Counted from the first letter of the stretch, positions 1 to 12,720 are shown. The stretch is 64,000 nt of DNA from Syngnathus acus (GCF_901709675.1 NC_051097.1:6054039-6118038), one strand, 5' to 3'. Numbers and translations are program-made. Notes: generated by a model not told the origin, from the letters alone.

Positions 1-1320
1 CCCTGCGCCCGCTGGGCTTGTGAAGACACAATCCCCCAGCCCGAAGACCACCATCCACGCCTCCAATCAACGCCAGCACGGGCCACACTTCAGTGCACAA
101 GGCAGCTAGCTTGGACTCAGACAAGTGGCTTTGATGAGGGTCTTGGAATGGATCATTTTGCTCGGAGGTTTGCTCAAGGCCTGTAGATGAAAGTGCCGTG
201 AGAACATTTTTCAAAGGAAGTATTTAAAACGGACGAGAAGTTCCATAAGCTGGGCTTGTAACCGACCTGGAGCGAAGCGTCCCAAGTGGTCCTCCTTCAG
301 CATGGGTCCGATGAGCTCCAAGCTGGAATGGATGTACTGGTTGATGTGCGGCGTCCACTGATCGTATTGGTGGAGCCGCCGCAAAAGCTGTATCGTGGAC
401 TCGATGAGGGCGGTGTTGTGTGGGCTGCACAGCGGTTCGCCAGGTAGCAAGTTACTGGGCATGCCTCGCATCTGAAGATCCCCCAGTGTCACCTGTTGTA
501 AATGTATAAAGTCAAGTTTCCTCCCATGGACAAAGTATATAAAGATATTATATTTGTGCTGTCCAGTCAAATAAATGTCAAAATAATTTGATTTTCATTG
601 CAATGTATTTCAAAGTTAAATTAATGTAATCTTTTTTTTCCCCATAGTCAATCAAGAACATTTTGTCAAGCATCCATCCAAAATATTAGGTACCTTCTCT
701 CCTGGATTGCTGCTGTAGAATAAGACACAAGGGTACAGCTCGGAGGCAACCACACCCTCAAAGGCCAACTTTGGCTCCTAGCATAAATATACAGACAGAA
801 AGAAACTCGAAAATGTATACAGATCAGCCGGAGTGACACTACAAGAACAGACCTTGTCGTTTTTAGCGAACGATACAGTGTGAGCCTCCATGTCCAAGAT
901 GCAGGTGATGGTGTCCCCTTGTGTGAAGGATGGGAGCGTGCGGACCAGCTCGCCACCATGGTACAGGTTGCCGCTGTAGGCCCGATACAACCACATATCA
1001 GTGGTGGTGTGGTGGTTGTAATCGCGGACGGGCCAGCGTGACACGCCCACGCACGTGCCCTCGTTGCCTCGATGTTCTTTGGAGATGTGAAACTGAGGGG
1101 AGGTGAGCAAAGTCAGGATGGGGAAAATATTCTTTAAACATTTTCTGTTTACCTTCCAAATGAAACATCCGGAGGTGATGGCTGTGGTCGCCAGGCCATA
1201 ACCTTTTCCACCGGTTCCGTGCGAGAGGATGTTCCCGCTCTCCAGGGAGCAGCACGTTATCTTATGAGGGTCGAAGGAAAAATCTCCGATGGGGATACAT
1301 TCGTCGTTGCTGCCGGAATT
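1..1320 (-). other. herc1: herc1 exons 34-38: SPRY (B30.2-like) domain and following exons
   Basis: Five exons: 1153-1320, 853-1092, 694-777, 267-492 and 1-180 (the last is open at the window edge). The first three encode a SPRY domain, with [49 protein letters not shown] and [21 protein letters not shown] followed by [16 protein letters not shown]. This is the single SPRY module of HERC1, thought to mediate protein binding. The next exon reads [19 protein letters not shown], as in human HERC1. The exon at 1-180 gives [20 protein letters not shown], again colinear with the human protein just after SPRY. The linker between these last two exons is shorter and less charged than the mammalian counterpart. 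Borders are phase-compatible (the last join is phase 1). The gene continues to the left of the window. Confidence 0.92.
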
Positions 1321-4300
1321 CTAACACAAGAAAAGTACAGATTAGTATGTTTGGCAGTCTTCTTAAAAAAAAAAATCCTATCACACTTTTGAATTCAGAA
1401 TTTTGACAGATTTACCTCAGAATCCTTTACAGTCGTCTCTTTATGGGTCATGTCGGCCAGAGGCTCCTCCCACATGTAAACAGACATCAGCTGAAAGAGT
1501 TGTTTGACAATCTACAACAAAAGTAAACAAAAAGAATTAAAATAGTCAAACTGAATGAACGTGAAATTGCATACTTTCCATGTCCTACCTTCTGAACATA
1601 TTCTGGCTCAGAACAAGCAGGCAACAGTCGTTCCAAAACATGGAAGGCCAGGAGTTTTGTGCGGAGGTTCTGGAAGCATGGTGATCCTGGTGAACAAGCA
1701 GTGTGAATTTATATATAATTCATATACAGTATAGAAATGTAATTAAAAATAGAATTGTAACTTGGTCTCCACTTAGAACATAATTACCTGAAGAGCACTT
1801 GTAGGAAATAATGGCCATGAGTGGGTCCACCCATTTGATGAACGAGGAGAGTGTTTTCATCACTCGTGATGACAACACCCGCCTTAGGAATACTAAGAAG
1901 TCGGCAAGCTGACATTCGAGCACTCGGCTGCTTTCTGATGCTGGAAAGAAAAAGAACGGAAATCAATAGAAAGAAAGTCAATTAATTTTTATAAACCTGC
2001 AAAATTAAATTTTAATATATAGTTATGATAGATAGATAGCAAGCAAACAATTAATATAACTAACATACTAAATATAAAACCTACCATAAGCAATAATCAC
2101 CTCACCTTTTAAGCTCAAGCCATCCTTCACAGTCTCGTCCATCTTCGTCTTTGCTGCTGCAATTTCTGCCGCTTGCTGCTGATGGAATGCATGCAGTACA
2201 TTTTGGAGATGCTGGCACATGACCTCCATGAGGGATTGTGAAATCTCCAGAGGCAGCAGATCCTCACAGGAGCTGAAAGGACACGGCTATTTTGGTCACC
2301 ATGGCTACTTCCTCAAAAGACATTTGAAGTCTCACCTGGAAGTGACTGCAAGGATCTGCAGCAGGCGCGTACAAGCCAGCTTGACGGCGCCACTCAGGAG
2401 TGGACATCCTGACGTGGAGACGGTGAGCCAGCCTTGGTTCATGAGGGCGCAACTGTTGTCAGTTAGCAGGCAGAGCAGCTCCAGGATGCCGCGCTTGACC
2501 ACTAGCACCAGATCCATCGGCTGGTAGCTAAAGTTCAGTGCAAACAAGGTGGCCAGCAGGAGGTGTTGACACGAACCTGAGGACGGATGAAGACATTACT
2601 GGCCCTTGTTTTTTTTTTTTTTGTTTTTTTTAAATGTCCACGAAATACATCAACTTTACAGAACCTGGATGTTTTCTTTCAAGCAGAACCCTCTGTCTGA
2701 GAACATGCACCACTTGCTGGTAGAAAGCCTGCGCTGCACATTGTAATTCCCGTTGCATGTCAATGGCAGCTGAATGGGTGCCAGCCTGCATGGAGAATAT
2801 GCAAGACATATTAATCCAGGAGTGACTTGCCAACAAAAGTGATTTCAGCATGACCATCACATGTATACCGTGTAATGGCGCATCTCATAATGACCCCCCG
2901 CGGGGGAGCCCATGATTTGCGTTCCCAAGGCAAAGCAGCCAGACAGGAACTGGAGCTGCACCGACTGTAACAGGGTGGGAAACTGCGGAGAGCCACACTT
3001 CTCCATCTTGGACAGGAAAGGCGACATCTGACGGAAAGCCTCCAGGCGCATCTGACCAAAACAGACAGGAGATTGAGCTGCCTTCAAAACCAGCACAAAT
3101 ATTTCTGTATACATACCTCAGCCCGCTGTTGTTGCTGGAGGATGGCAAAGGCTATAGCTTTGGGATCAGCCTCATGACAAGCCTGGGTGGGCACTGTAAA
3201 CTGGAGCGTGTTGCCACACACAAACTGGAGAGCCTGGTCCAGGATCAGCTGGGTGTTGTCACCAAAGTGGGTCGTGGCCGGGGAGGTCGGGCTGATGCAC
3301 TGACGCAGGCGATCCCAAGCGTCTTTCATGACGTCCAGAGAGCAGAGAGGCAAGCCTTGGAAGGAAACAAAACACAGCGATTTTAACTAACAGGTTCGTA
3401 AGATGAAAGGATGAATGACTGAAATAAAACACACTTACCCATTTTGTTCTTATATGATCCCAAAGTGGTCTTTGATTGGTCAGACTGAATGAGAAACAAC
3501 AATAAACAAGAATTATATAATATAAACAAAAACATACTTTTTTTCAAAAATGATATTTACCTGCTGCCTGAGACCAGAAGACTGTGTAGTTGCCCTGGAA
3601 TGTTAACGAGAACATAGCTTATGAAAATTGGACTTAAAAGAAATTAAATATTCAGACTAATATTACCTGGTGCTAGCGTTAGCTGCCTGACTCTCTTCCC
3701 TCTCACTGGGGTCAGCCCAGGCAGGTCGGACTCCCAGCAGTAGGAAGAGGCAGCGGGAAACGAGTAGACGGCAGGTGGCGGGGAAAGGCAAGATCTCCTC
3801 CTCCGACTCTCTCCGGTTATCCCACTGCTGTGTGGAATCAAGTTCTCTGTGGGGGCTGACCGGGCTCTCAACGGTGCCAGGCAGCGCGGAGGTCCCGAAG
3901 GACTCGTACACGGTCATGTTTTGCTGCACCTGCATGGCCTCACGGGTTGCCATGAAGGACTCAAGGACTTCTGTACAGACAGGAATGTTGTGTTTGAATC
4001 TAAAATAATTAAAAAAAAAAGGGAGATCTGGGTCTCTAACCTGTGAGATCGATTTGATTGCTGCTCAGTGATTCCTCAACTGCATCTTCATGGTCCTGGT
4101 TGTGGTTGGCTTCAGGGGGCGGCGGCACCTGAACCTCCCGGCTGCATTGACCTACAGACAGCCGCTCGCTTTCTTTCACCACAGGAGCTCCTAACTCCTC
4201 TAACGCGGGACTCTGACACTGCGAAGTCTGCCAGCACCCAGAACAACAATAAATATGTCTGTTTATGATATTGAACATATTCATCCAAAAGGTGGTACCT

Positions 4301-7300
4301 GTCTGGCAGCAGCAAGAACTTGCGAGGTTCTTGGGGAGTTTTTGTGAGCCAACAGGGATATTCTGATTTTATAGACGCTTTCAAAGACATCTAACAGCTT
4401 CTTGCAGGGCTCATATCTGAAAAACAACAGATAAATACTGTCTGTGTGTGTATATATCATTGCAAACTGAGTTTTTTTGACAGCGTTTTGTACATTCGAT
4501 GTCCGTGAATGCATTATAAGGACATTGTGTTACCAACCTGTCCTGCCAGCAGGATTTGTCTGGTATGCCCGTGTGCTTCAGAAGTGCTGCCAAGCTGCAG
4601 CGACAGACGGCCTCCAGCAAACCGTCACATGAAGATCCTTCACTCTCCCACTCTGTTCTCGACAAAGAATATTTTGGAGTGTTTTTAAAACTTCCTGTTG
4701 GCAGACTACCACTGACCTGAACTGAAACAATGACTTAACTTGTTTTGAGGATAACCAATTTTTGTTTTTTTGCGACTCAAATAACAGCGTACCTCTGCCG
4801 AGAGCATACTCCTCCATCTTCTGCAGTAGGCACCCGGCAGGCCCTCTGGAGGATCCCAGCGCCACCTCGAGTAACGTCAGAGATTCCTGAGTCAAGCTCA
4901 GCTCGGACAGTCTTGAATCGCTGCCACCCAGAAGCACCGCTTCAGTAAGCCATGCCACGCTGGAGTCTGGAGGACAAGCATCAGCTTATGTTGCAGAATT
5001 TTTAAAGTATTTTTTTTTCTTCTACCTCAGGACAACTTAGGACAACTATGTAAGTGGGAAAAGGGGGAGGAATCAAAATATTGATCCTACCAAGCTCCTC
5101 ATAGTCCATCTCGAGGCCATTACGGAGGAGCACATTGCTTAGCCAGAACTCTGAGGTTCTTTCCTGGGGGGAGGGCGGCAGGCCTTGCATCATCCCGCCA
5201 AGGCAGCGTCCGACCGCGAGTGCTACAGAGCGCTCTAAATCCAACAGCCAAAGCCACTCCTCTTCCTCTTGATGTTCACTTGTATCTAGATGATATGTAA
5301 CTCGTCAGAATCGGTGCTGATTTACTGAACAGCATGTCAGCGCTAAGACCACAGACCTGAAGGGAGTGTCGAGAACTCAACCTCGAGCTCCTGCTCCTCA
5401 AGTAAGCCTGTCTCCGGCAGCAACCGGTTGAAACTGTCCAGGTCCTCTAGCAAATCCAACAAATGGCCAAGCAGAGGCTGGACCGTGCTGAGGGGCAAAA
5501 GCAGCAACGAGTACATGACCTGACACAGCAGGCTGCCTGCCATGGAGTTGTACAACACCGCTGGACAACACAGAAGAGGGGAAAGGTTGAATATGATAGA
5601 TGGATGGATGGATTTCTTCCAAATGGCTTCCGGTGTGTTCTTACTGTGCAGCTTCTTCATCATTTGCGTGTCCATGTAGCTGTCTTTTAACAGCTTGGTT
5701 GATCTCCGAAGCGTCTCTGCGGCGCATGAGAACATCAAGTGAAGATGCTCACTAAGTAGTTTGACACTGCTGTCATCCTAAAAGGCAGCGAGAACAGCAG
5801 GCGTTAAAGTGTGACATAACGTTAAGGCAACAGCTACAGCAGGCACGATAAATAATTTTTTTTGCGGAATTTAACATCCGACTTAATGTTATGTTGGGGG
5901 CATACCAGATTTCACTACACAAAACATTCTATTTTTTTAGAGGGGAAAAAAATTGAGGACTGAGTCTCAAACCTTTGAGAATCAATTCATAAGAGATTCA
6001 GAGGAAAAAAAAAAAGTAACCATATTTATTCACTTATTAGAGGGAAAGAAAATAAATATGGGATTTTTAAGCAAATAAGAGCGGATTACATTAAATAAAA
6101 AAAATAAGCCATATCCGTAACTTGTACCTCGGGCTGAAGTGGATGTAGCAATGGGCAAGCATGTGTTTGTGAAGTCCAGAGAGAAGCTGGTGAAAGTGCG
6201 AGGGAGGCTCAGACTCTCGTTGACTATCACTCAATAGCATCTTATCACTGTTTTTCTCCAATTCCCCAAATGCTCGTTCCTATGTGAACACACGCAACAC
6301 TGTAATGAGGCCCACAAATCACCCAGTCATCGCTTTCAAAGTGGAACGGTGTTTGTTCATACCGTGTAAAAGCCAATACTGAGCAGAAGGGTTTTGAGAA
6401 GAACCTCCGCTAAGTGAAATGGGTCGTATGCTTCGGATGAGGAAGAAGAGGAGGAGGAGGAGGACGGTCGGGTCGGTGGGGCGGGCGTCAGAGGTGGTAC
6501 CAAGTTTGCCACGTCTCCGAAATTGCTGTAGCCCAGCAGGGACGCCATGTGACTTTGGTCTTGAAGGCTGCTCAGGACCATGTCCAACTGCAGACGCTAG
6601 CAAATGCACAAAAACAGTAAGCAATATTATATACAAATTAGAACTGTTCAGCTAATACTGTGTTGAACTTTTGTTGACTTATGATATGACTGTAATCTAA
6701 TAAATTCAAATGCAGTCCCTGGAAGTAGGCGCCTAGGAAAATTTATGCAGAGATACATTCTGGCACATTTTTCTCGAACAACTCTGAGTCATTTGCATAA
6801 ACAGAAAGAGACAGTGGTATGATTTTTGTCTAATCCAAACTATTCTCATGAAAAATGATGCCTTTGGGATAAAGTGGACCAGAAATTTCCAACAAGCACA
6901 CTTCAGTCTTCCATGAAGGCTTTTTTAGCAGAATACTGGATAATTCCGCTATATTTCTTTCTTGTTGTACTTCATAGGGGTGTCCTACTTGTCCCAATAC
7001 ACGATTGCACTTACTTGCCCTTTGGAAAGAACATTTAGACTCTGCGGTCCCTGAGGTAGGAGGGAGAGAAGCAGCTCTGTGCGTTCCCTCAGTGGCGGCA
7101 GGAGCAGCGAGGCGCCGATGGTAAGCGTGTTCATAACCGCCTGCGCATGTGGACACAAAGACAAATGGTTGAGCGGCTTGTTCGTACGACGTCATGACAA
7201 GACTAGCGTACCTGCTGTATGGACTCGGGCATGTTGGTGTCTATGAGTCTGAAAAGCAGGTTCCGGAGGGGCCTGCCCTGAGCCCCCAACACCATAGCAC

Positions 7301-10300
7301 CGGTCCCCCCGGCGTGAGCCAGGGACAGATGGACGGACAGCAGCTTCATGCACAGCAAAATGAACTGATGATGCTCCCTGTGGTAACATATACAGAGAGA
7401 TTGAGAGCCACTTATGTGACCACATCCGGACCTCAGCGTCATTTTATGCTCAAAGCAAATGTATGGCACTTAAAGTTCCCATTACATAGCTATTTTTTTT
7501 TAATGTTTCTTATCAGGTTTGCAACATCCACTGACATGCACATACCGTTTGGATAAGAATGGCGCCGGGGGGGAGTCATCCCCAATGCCGTCGCAGTAGC
7601 TTTCGAGGAAGCTGCGCAAGTAAGCAAAGGTGCTCTCCTCCAGGTCCACACAGAAAGGCCTGTGCCATGCCACCAGCTGCCTGGCAAAAGAAACACAACA
7701 TCACTTACTAACAGATTGGCACCAATTTAATGTAAATAAAGAGGCCGAGCATGCTTGCTTCAAGTAATTTGTGACTCCCGGAGGAGGTTTACTGACACAT
7801 AAAACACTATATTTAAACATTCAAGCATAACAGACAAGTCTAAATGCTAACATATATAATTGGGACGTTTTTAGAAAAGTTTTATATATTTTAACTGACA
7901 CACATTTGTCCAGAATGTTCATAATGTGTGGAAAAAAACATGGCCCGATTGTCAGCATCTGTACGCGGCACTTCGGAAAGTCTTTACCTGTCAGTCGGTA
8001 CGGCAGTCCACGCCAAGCTGTGGGAAGTTCCTGCCGTGATCTGCTGAATGGACACGCCCTCCAGGCCAAGCACTTTCCTGGGTTTGGTAACGGGCGTGGA
8101 GGTGTGGCCTTGCCCACACTGGCCCATGGTGTTATTGCCCCAGGCGTACACTTCGTTCTCTGCATACAAAAAAACAACACAAGATATGAGAGAAGAACAA
8201 AGAAATGCTGGCGAGTCTTCATCGTACCGTGCGACAGTGCCAGACAGTGGCTGTCCCCGCATGAGATGTCGATGACCTTAGTGATGCTCAGGTCTTCTAT
8301 GAATCGGGGTCTCAGGGAGGTGGTCTCGGATGACCCGCACCCTAAACACGAGCCGCAGCCCCATGCGAACACCTTGGATGAATCACACAAATACCCATGA
8401 TATAGTTTGACTTGGTATGATGATTCCCAGTTGCGCCAAAATGAAATTTGTATCCATGTTCTGAAGGCAGCTCCTCACCTGTCCCGCAGAGGTGAGCGCT
8501 AGAGAAGACTGACTTCCAGCGCACACTTTCCTGATGATGCATCCGTGCAGGGCTTCGATGATCTTGGGCCGATACACGCGGTTAGTGTCGCCGTGGCCAA
8601 GTTTACCTGCAAGGGCGACATCAATGTGAGGGCATAGCAACAACACCGTGTTTGTTACGACGAGCATTACCATTGTCACCTCCTCCGAAAGACCACACGG
8701 TGCGTCCGTCCTGCGCTACGGCGATGGTGTGCGAGCTGCCGCACGCCACCTGCCCGACGCCGCTGATGTCCTTCACCAGCGTGGGCGTGTTGCGGCTCTG
8801 GCTGTCACTGTGGCCTGCGTGATAAATTTGGAAAGCTAGCACAGTGTTGCTAACATGCGACAAGAGTTCAAATAAAGACTCGCACCAAGTCTGCCAAAGT
8901 CGCCTTCGCCCCATGTGTAAAGCTCGCCCTCGTTGGTCACGGCAGCACTGTGCCTGTAGCCAGCAGACACGCACACGACAACCTGGAATAGAGGCGGGAA
9001 AATTTCAAATGTAGCACTGGCCCATTTCTTCAGAAGGTTTGCTCACTTTTCCTGACAGAGGTCCTTGGATGATTATTGGGGTATTTCTGCTAGCACTGTT
9101 GCTGTGGCCCAGTTTCCCGTATTCTCCATCACCCCAGCTGAACACCTAAAACAAAAAAAAAGGATTTGGAAAATCTCGCAAGTGGCACAGTCATCCTGAT
9201 TCATCTCAACATATTCACAACAAATATTATCTTACCTCTCCCTCCATGGTGATGGCCAATGTGTGACCGTCTGACCCCTTGGAGGAAGACACCTTCTTCA
9301 TGTTCCTGTGGGGCTCCAGCACCAGTTTCTTGGGCATGGACTGGTTGTTGGAGTCACCCAGGCCCAGGCGGCCATAGCTGCCTTTACCGCACGCCTTTAC
9401 AGCGCCGTCCGCCGACACGGAGAAGGTACAGTACTGGCCGGCCTCGATCTGAAAGAAGGTCATGAGTGTAGTTATTTCTGCAAACCTTTAGGGGAAAAAA
9501 AAAATCACATTGTGATCTGAAGCCCCACTGTCTCGTGGTGAAGTTTAGAGTAATTATTTAAAAAATGAACAAAGGGTCATTCATTCAATCAATACAATTT
9601 ATTTTGTCATTGCAAAAAAAAAATTAATAGCATAGAATATTTATATTATTAAATATGGTGGCCATTCAGGGAAATAGGTGGAACTTAAGAAGTATCTTGA
9701 TATTTATTGTCTGGTTACAGGCTATCACGTAGAGCTGTAAACCGCTTTGTATTGCATATTATCGCCACCTAAAGGACTGGAGGGGAATAGTGTTGCATAG
9801 GTCACCACTTGTTCAGGATTCTTTTGGCCTTGGCAAAGGTCTGTTATAGTGTTTAAAGACGCACCATTTGGGCATCGCTGAAGCCCTGCGTGGGTTTGGG
9901 CACCAAGATTTTCTCCAGCGTTCCTTCCGCCAGCTGATGACTGCTATTGCTGCCCCACACGTACACCACGACGGCTTCGCTTTTGGCGCCGGGAGCGTCT
10001 GCGTCGGCGCTGCAGGAGCACAGGCAGAAGGACGCCAGGTTACAGATCTGCAAAAGACAAGTCGATAGTAAGCGCCGGCAAAACTTTTGCTAGAAAAAAA
10101 AAAATTACTTTTATACCTCCTCGAGGAGACAGAGGGCCGCCTGAGAGAGACGGCAAAGTCCGTCCTTGTCCTTTTGGAGAACTAGAATGTTGATGGCATC
10201 GCCATTGAACCCCTACGGGATAATATGTTGTCACAAAATCAGACAAGTGTACAACTAGAACATCAGTGGCTAAATTGAAATAGTAGTCTTTATTCAACTG

Positions 10301-11250
10301 TAACCTACCGAAAACTGTCTCATCTGAAGGAGAGTTTGATGGATGAAATCGAATCCCACACCGGCTCCTTGGGAGGAGGAACGCGAAGACACGGAGGCCG
10401 CCAAAGCCACCTCTACCCACTCCAGGAAAAACTTGAGCGAGCCTCTCTGCATGGCCAGTCCGAGCAGCAGCTCCAACGCCAGCCTCCGGCCCGTCAGGTC
10501 GGCGCCGCCGCTCCCGCTGCTCGCCGACGTCTTCTTCAGGAAGTCGGCCACTTGTGCCAGGCAGTCCAACCCGACTGAGGGGATCTTGCTCTCGTTGGCC
10601 AGGGAAAGCGATGGCAGGGATGCCAGCACGGAAGAGGCAGTGGCCAGAACGTCGTTGCACAGCATGGACTCTGGTTGCGCAGAAGCTGCGTACCTCCAGT
10701 TTTGCTGCAGCAGTGAGAAGAGCAGGCTCAAACCTGTCCTCACACCCATCTCGATCAGAACATCTGTGCCCGACTTGACTTTGGGCAGCCCCCCTGGCAG
10801 GCACGGCTCAGAGGCCAGCTCAAGATGTCCACATTCCGCGCTGTTCTCTGCAGCCTGAGAGGGAAGGTGAGCACGGAAATTATCATGGTACTTGGTGTGA
10901 ATGGCATAGAAGATCCTCTGCAGAGCTATCAGCCTGTGGTGGAGACCCTGCGTGTAGCGGGTCTGCGTCAGCATCCGGCGAGCCAGCCATCGTTGACTTT
11001 GCAGCAGCGCTAAAAGATATTCCTCCTTCTCCGCAGCGGCGCAGGACTCGCACTCAAAGTCCGGCAGACGAGGGCCAACGAGTTCCTGGACGGGCTGGGC
11101 CAGACTCACCACCTCCTTGTTGTGGAGAAGCTTGCTGTACAGGATGGCCGCCCCACGCCTCGTGGCCGTCTGTGAGCTGTCCTCGGCCGCCCAGGAACTG
11201 TTGAGGTGTTCCTGCCACTTGAGCAACACATGGGTCTGACAGGGCATCAT
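1..11250 (-). CDS. herc1: herc1, N-terminal ~2,240 codons (38 exons; continues past base 1)
   Basis: This is the 5' part of HERC1, a giant HECT-family E3 ubiquitin ligase with RCC1-like domains that also acts on small GTPases at membranes. The start is ATG 11250-11248, giving [12 protein letters not shown] followed by EHLNSSW, which aligns with the human N-terminus. First coding exon: 10309-11250; its acceptor is before 11281. The remaining 37 exons all have GT-AG borders and compatible phases (listed in the block entries). Together they give 6,724 coding nt. Order of parts: helical N-terminal region (residues 1-~375), first RCC1-like domain (~375-735), a long armadillo-like/linker region, and a SPRY domain near the left edge. 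The second RCC1-like domain, WD repeats and HECT domain lie beyond base 1. The frame is open throughout, so the gene looks intact. Identification rests on extended similarity I recognise, such as [12 protein letters not shown]-like and [16 protein letters not shown] segments. Confidence 0.95.
1416..7680 (-). other. herc1: herc1 exons 11-33: central helical and linker region
   Basis: Twenty-three exons: 7546-7680, 7212-7377, 7015-7140, 6363-6596, 6128-6279, 5645-5769, 5357-5560, 5091-5285, 4793-4966, 4538-4652, 4299-4416, 4041-4227, 3667-3970, 3561-3594, 3439-3484, 3117-3355, 2869-3051, 2665-2785, 2336-2576, 2106-2272, 1788-1934, 1589-1686 and 1416-1511. They match the human segment between the first RCC1-like domain and SPRY, for example [23 protein letters not shown]-like, [49 protein letters not shown] and DFLVFLRRV. 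The exons from 3439 to 4227 encode acidic, Gln/Ser/Pro-rich linker poorly conserved with mammals, including exons of only 34 and 46 nt. Exon 6363-6596 carries a run of about ten serines from a TCC/TCT microsatellite. No catalytic function is known for this part; it is probably an alpha-helical scaffold. Confidence 0.88.
7988..10212 (-). other. herc1: herc1 exons 2-10: RCC1-like domain 1
   Basis: Nine exons on the minus strand: 10117-10212, 9865-10047, 9236-9448, 9047-9145, 8886-8982, 8671-8814, 8479-8606, 8228-8372 and 7988-8159. Starting at [12 protein letters not shown] (exon 3) they encode the repeated blades of a seven-bladed RCC1-like propeller. Recognisable repeats are [86 protein letters not shown] and [15 protein letters not shown]. 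Each carries the W-G-x-x-x-x-G-Q/R-L-G and S-L-A-L/HS-A-A-V signatures of the family. In mammals this domain binds ARF/Rab-type GTPases and influences nucleotide exchange. Exon borders fall in phases 0, 1 and 2 and all join in frame. Conservation with human is much higher here than in the linker exons that follow, which supports function. Confidence 0.93.
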
Positions 11251-11260
11251 GTCTGATCAT
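11054..11260 (-). other. Overlapping upstream ORF at the herc1 start
   Basis: An ATG at 11260-11258 lies 10 nt upstream of the herc1 start codon, in the same exon and in a different frame. It opens a 68-codon frame that overlaps the herc1 coding sequence and stops at 11054. Its context has A at -3 and A at +4, roughly comparable with the herc1 ATG (G at -3, A at +4). A scanning ribosome would meet it first, so it could lower HERC1 translation. The peptide resembles nothing I know and is probably not functional as a protein. Confidence 0.45.
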
Positions 11261-11281
11261 TATCTTCACCTTGACGAGCAC

Positions 11282-12285
11282 CTGAAAGACAAAACAAATG
11301 AGTGAGTGGATGTGGACAGAGTAAACTTGAGATAAAAGATAAAAAGAAAAAAGAGCTGTTGATGAGTCAGGGTCAAGATAGAAGTCTGGGTCATTGGCTT
11401 CATGGGCCCAAAACACCACCTGGTGCTCAAAAGTGACATGACACGAGAATACAGAAGGACGCTTGAACGCTTCTCCACTCGGGCTATATAGTTTCTAGTG
11501 TGGATAAAAATAACCAACAGTGATACCATCAAGTCAGCTGGCAGCCACCACAAGCTAAACTAAACCAGCTACTAAGCGTCTGGACTTGAAATGAAGCAAA
11601 AACATTCAAAGTTATTTCTTTCAGGAGCTAAATCTTGAACCACAAATAGTCATTGCGCCTTGGGACTTTCTTATCAGTTTCACCTTCAATAAACAAGGGA
11701 ATACTCCTCAAGGTCTGGCTACTATAATTCATGCATCCATTTTGTAAAGCTCTCGTCCTCAATCGGATCGCGGTTGAATTGGAGCTTCTGTCAGCTGACT
11801 ATGAATGTATACCCTGAACCGGTCCTAAATCACTCACTTGGTAAACACAGACAAATAATTTGGGGGGTACGTGGGCCAAGAAAACTTGGGATTCAAACCG
11901 AGAACCTCAGAACTGTAATGCAGACGAGTGCGCTGTGCCATTTCATCCCTTTGATGAAGATTGGGATTTTTTGTGTGTTTTATAGGGTGGAGCACAATCT
12001 ATTCAATAACTTTAGTTGAAGGACGCCTTTACTGGGACGTGGGCCATGAGGAAGGCTGAGACAAGGAGGGTGGTGTGGGGAGAGCTGTTGCCAAGACAAC
12101 TCCAATAAAAATGGAGCAGCAAATGAGATTGACTGTTTTATGCAGCCTCATGAAAAAGATGGGTGTCAATGTGCATCCATGCTAATGACATTAGCCGATT
12201 TAATGGTCCAATATATTAGCATGACATGACCCAGCCCCTTCCGGGGGATATAACCACACACACCGGTGACATTGCGGCGACTCAC
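11282..12285 (-). other. herc1: herc1 5' UTR intron
   Basis: This stretch lies between a donor at 12285 (CCGAG then GTGAGT on the minus strand) and an acceptor before 11281. It contains no credible coding exon. The part at about 11728-11950 is an old repeat copy described separately. The rest is unremarkable AT-rich intron. Confidence 0.6.
11728..11950 (+). repeat. Degenerate copy of a common teleost interspersed repeat
   Basis: The segment reads as a decayed version of a repeat found very widely in fish genomes, whose consensus runs roughly from 'gggtcgcggggg-tgctggagcc' through 'cagctgact' and 'taccctggactgg' to 'ggattcaaaccctg' and 'gtgcgctaaccactc'. Here one sees tcggatcgcggttgaattgg, tcagctgactatgaatg, taccctgaaccgg, ttgggattcaaaccgagaac and gcagacgagtgcgctgtgcc in the same order. 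It sits in the herc1 5' intron and codes for nothing. The assignment is from memory of the motif order, not from a library search. Confidence 0.5.
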
Positions 12286-12720
12286 CTCGGCGACACAATA
12301 GATAACCGCGTCCCCGCAGTCCGAACTCCTCCGATTCCCCCCGAATGAGCTAACGCGGGGGCAGGGGTGGCTACACTGCGGCTGACGGGGCGAGCCAAAC
12401 AAGCCGCCCACTCGGCTGGTCGGTGGCTGGGTGACAACTGGCGGCAAAACAAGCCCCGCTGCTCCCTGACGTCCTGGAGACGGGCGTGTGACGATGGCGA
12501 ACAACAAGCGCTGACATGTATATTAGCTTCGATACATTTTGGACGTTTAAGCAGCAGACTTGTTCGCTGGCTTGGGAGCACTGCCGGTGGGTCGTCGGCG
12601 TTACCTGTCCCGTCAGAGGGAGCTCCTACTCGGACGAAAATATCATCCCCCGGCTTCTGCCTCCTCCTTCTCCTCCTTCACCTACTCTTCTTCTTCTTAC
12701 GTTGAATCAGCTGAAAGCGG
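12286..12720 (-). promoter_or_regulatory. herc1: herc1 promoter and non-coding first exon
   Basis: The segment is GC- and CpG-rich compared with its surroundings and holds a clean minus-strand donor (exon end 12286). That donor fits a non-coding first exon joining the coding exon at 11281. The transcription start cannot be fixed from sequence, but is probably between about 12450 and 12700. No TATA box is evident, as expected for a housekeeping gene. Confidence 0.55.
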
